From Salicibibacter cibarius (GTDB lineage: Bacteria; Bacillota; Bacilli; Bacillales; Marinococcaceae), in the NCBI RefSeq assembly GCF_016495725.1, contig NZ_CP054705.1, forward strand, positions 2,480,001-2,544,000: a stretch of 64,000 bases of DNA. Reading direction: 5' to 3'. A model generated the notes under the pieces. That model made no database searches. It saw nothing but the letters and a program-made list of their open reading frames with translations, and was not told where the DNA came from. Each line of letters opens with the position of its first letter. Position 1 is the stretch's first letter. The position numbers were made by a program, and so were the translations under genes. This document shows, piece by piece, positions 62,985-64,000 of this stretch.

Positions 62985-63998
62985 CTAGTCAGTTGCACCG
63001 ACTTCTTCATAATATCGCAATGCGCCGGGATGAATATTTTCTTCGGGATCGTCAATTTCACCGTAAGCAAATTCCGGATCGAACCATTCCCCTCGGGTCG
63101 GTTGTTCCTCTTCAACTCGATCAACATTTTCCCAAATAGCCTTTGTCAGTTCATACACGACGTCATCATCCATATCCTCGTGTACAATCATCATCGCCCA
63201 AGTCACAACGGTCGGAACATCTTCCGTTTGAGCGCTATAACTGTCAGCGGGAATCTCCAAATCCGTCGTATACCCATACTCCTGTTCCTCCAACTCATCC
63301 AACACTTCATCGGGGATGGACAAAAGTTCCACGGACTGGGTAGCATCAATTTCTGTCAAACCCGGAACGTAAGGACCGCCGCCTTGAATCGTGAGATCAA
63401 TAATCCCATCCCTCATCTGATTGGCAGCATCACCGTAACCCCCATAATCTATTGCCACACCCGCTTCTTCCAAATCTTCTTCGTCATACCCCATGGCTTC
63501 AAAGATTCGATGAAAGGTTTGCACGCTTGCGTCGCCCGGGTTACCGGGAATCACATCTGCGCCATATTCAACCACATCTTCCAGGGATTCATATGGGCTG
63601 TCTTCCAATACCGCGATGTTCCAAAAGGTAGGATAAAATGCGCCGAGCGCCTTAACATTCTCCTGAGGTTCCCCTTCAAACCCTCCTTCCCCGTTAATCC
63701 CATCAACAAAGTCAGATACAAACGCGAATCCGGTCTGCACGTCCACACCTGTATTCACCTCGCGAATGTTGCCAATCGCGGCACCTTCAACAACAGTCAC
63801 ATCGGCTTCTTCCAGTTCATCAAGCCAAATGTCGGAAAATAAGGTGGACAGCGGGTACCATCCCGAATCTGTCGGCCCGGAAATGTGGGCATGCTGCCAC
63901 TCATCATCCTCAGCTTCACTATTGCAAGCCGTTAACAGACCGGCTGTGAGTAAAAACGAGCCACTTAACAAACAAAATTTCTTCGCTTTTTTATTCAA
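62985..63998 (-). CDS. TAXI-family TRAP solute-binding lipoprotein
   Basis: Extracytoplasmic receptor, 337 aa as seen. The N-terminus has a lipoprotein signal: KKAKKFCLLSGSFLLTAGL then LTAC, with the lipobox Cys. The mature protein is very acidic. TAXI features include TDSGWYPLSTLFSDIW, the GDASVQTFHRIFEAMGY part and the terminal HPGALRYYEEVGA (conserved HPGA-x-x-Y). The start shown is TTG at 63998, 2 bp from the window edge; the true start may lie beyond. The ligand is unknown; TAXI systems import organic acids or amino acids. Confidence 0.9.
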   Translation of the reverse strand: MNKKAKKFCLLSGSFLLTAGLLTACNSEAEDDEWQHAHISGPTDSGWYPLSTLFSDIWLDELEEADVTVVEGAAIGNIREVNTGVDVQTGFAFVSDFVDGINGEGGFEGEPQENVKALGAFYPTFWNIAVLEDSPYESLEDVVEYGADVIPGNPGDASVQTFHRIFEAMGYDEEDLEEAGVAIDYGGYGDAANQMRDGIIDLTIQGGGPYVPGLTEIDATQSVELLSIPDEVLDELEEQEYGYTTDLEIPADSYSAQTEDVPTVVTWAMMIVHEDMDDDVVYELTKAIWENVDRVEEEQPTRGEWFDPEFAYGEIDDPEENIHPGALRYYEEVGATD

Positions 63999-64000
63999 TC

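Noticed and set aside
62862-63842. 326-aa plus-strand frame opposite the TRAP solute-binding protein gene
   Set aside because: Antisense shadow of an acidic, GC-biased gene; the opposite strand has a clear TAXI lipoprotein.
1-64000. tRNA, rRNA, riboswitch or prophage genes
   Set aside because: No cloverleaf, rRNA core sequence, known riboswitch consensus or phage structural gene was recognised by reading; a computational scan could still find a divergent one.

Overview
The window (64 kb, roughly 45-48% GC) is a chromosomal segment of a Bacillota bacterium of the Bacillaceae type. The order polC-proS-rseP-dxr-cdsA-uppS-frr-pyrH-tsf-rpsB, then the fla/che operon, then codY-hslU-hslV-xerC-topA-dprA-sucD-sucC, matches the Bacillus subtilis arrangement, nearly all read on the minus strand. 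Many exported or cytosolic proteins are strongly acidic (the solute-binding lipoprotein at the right end, FliF, FliL), which suggests, by inference only, a halophilic or alkaliphilic relative such as Salicibibacter-like bacilli.

Layout: (1) 1-12.1 kb, replication, translation and envelope housekeeping genes. (2) 12.2-34.9 kb, a fla/che operon from flgB down to sigD, swrB and a DUF342 gene. It differs from the B. subtilis pattern: flhF, flhG, cheB, cheA and cheW are absent between flhA and cheC, swrD is absent, fliL carries an in-frame TAA, and two copies of a roughly 135-bp MITE-like element sit inside it. (3) 34.9-35.8 kb, a gene-free gap with a 52-bp-period hairpin array. (4) 35.8-45.1 kb, codY-hslUV-xerC-topA-dprA-sucDC, with trmFO missing from its usual place. 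(5) 45.3-46.2 kb, a plus-strand NERD gene, followed by a second 52/53-bp hairpin array. (6) 46.9-52.8 kb, a fatty-acid degradation operon (acyl-CoA dehydrogenase, acyl-CoA ligase, single-domain hydroxyacyl-CoA dehydrogenase, enoyl-CoA hydratase, thiolase, decayed hydroxyacyl-CoA dehydrogenase) preceded by a near-perfect sigma-54 promoter. (7) 53.0-60.9 kb, an accessory zone: an orphan antitoxin-like gene, a HigBA/Gp49-type toxin-antitoxin operon cut in two by an IS4-family element that is itself cut by an IS110-family element, a sigma-54 activator gene with its promoter, a decayed ribbon-helix-helix antitoxin, and a third 52-bp hairpin array. (8) 61-64 kb, a TRAP transporter (fused 4TM/12TM permease plus TAXI solute-binding lipoprotein) for an unknown carboxylate.

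The most interesting items are three tandem arrays at three distant loci. All have a period of about 52.5 bp and each unit contains a short hairpin with an interruption at an equivalent place, although the hairpin sequences differ between arrays. Next come the reconstructable toxin-antitoxin operon with its nested insertions (16-bp inverted repeats, 6-bp target duplication, reading frame restored exactly on removal) and the fatty-acid operon that appears to be under sigma-54 control, with both an intact and a fossil activator nearby.
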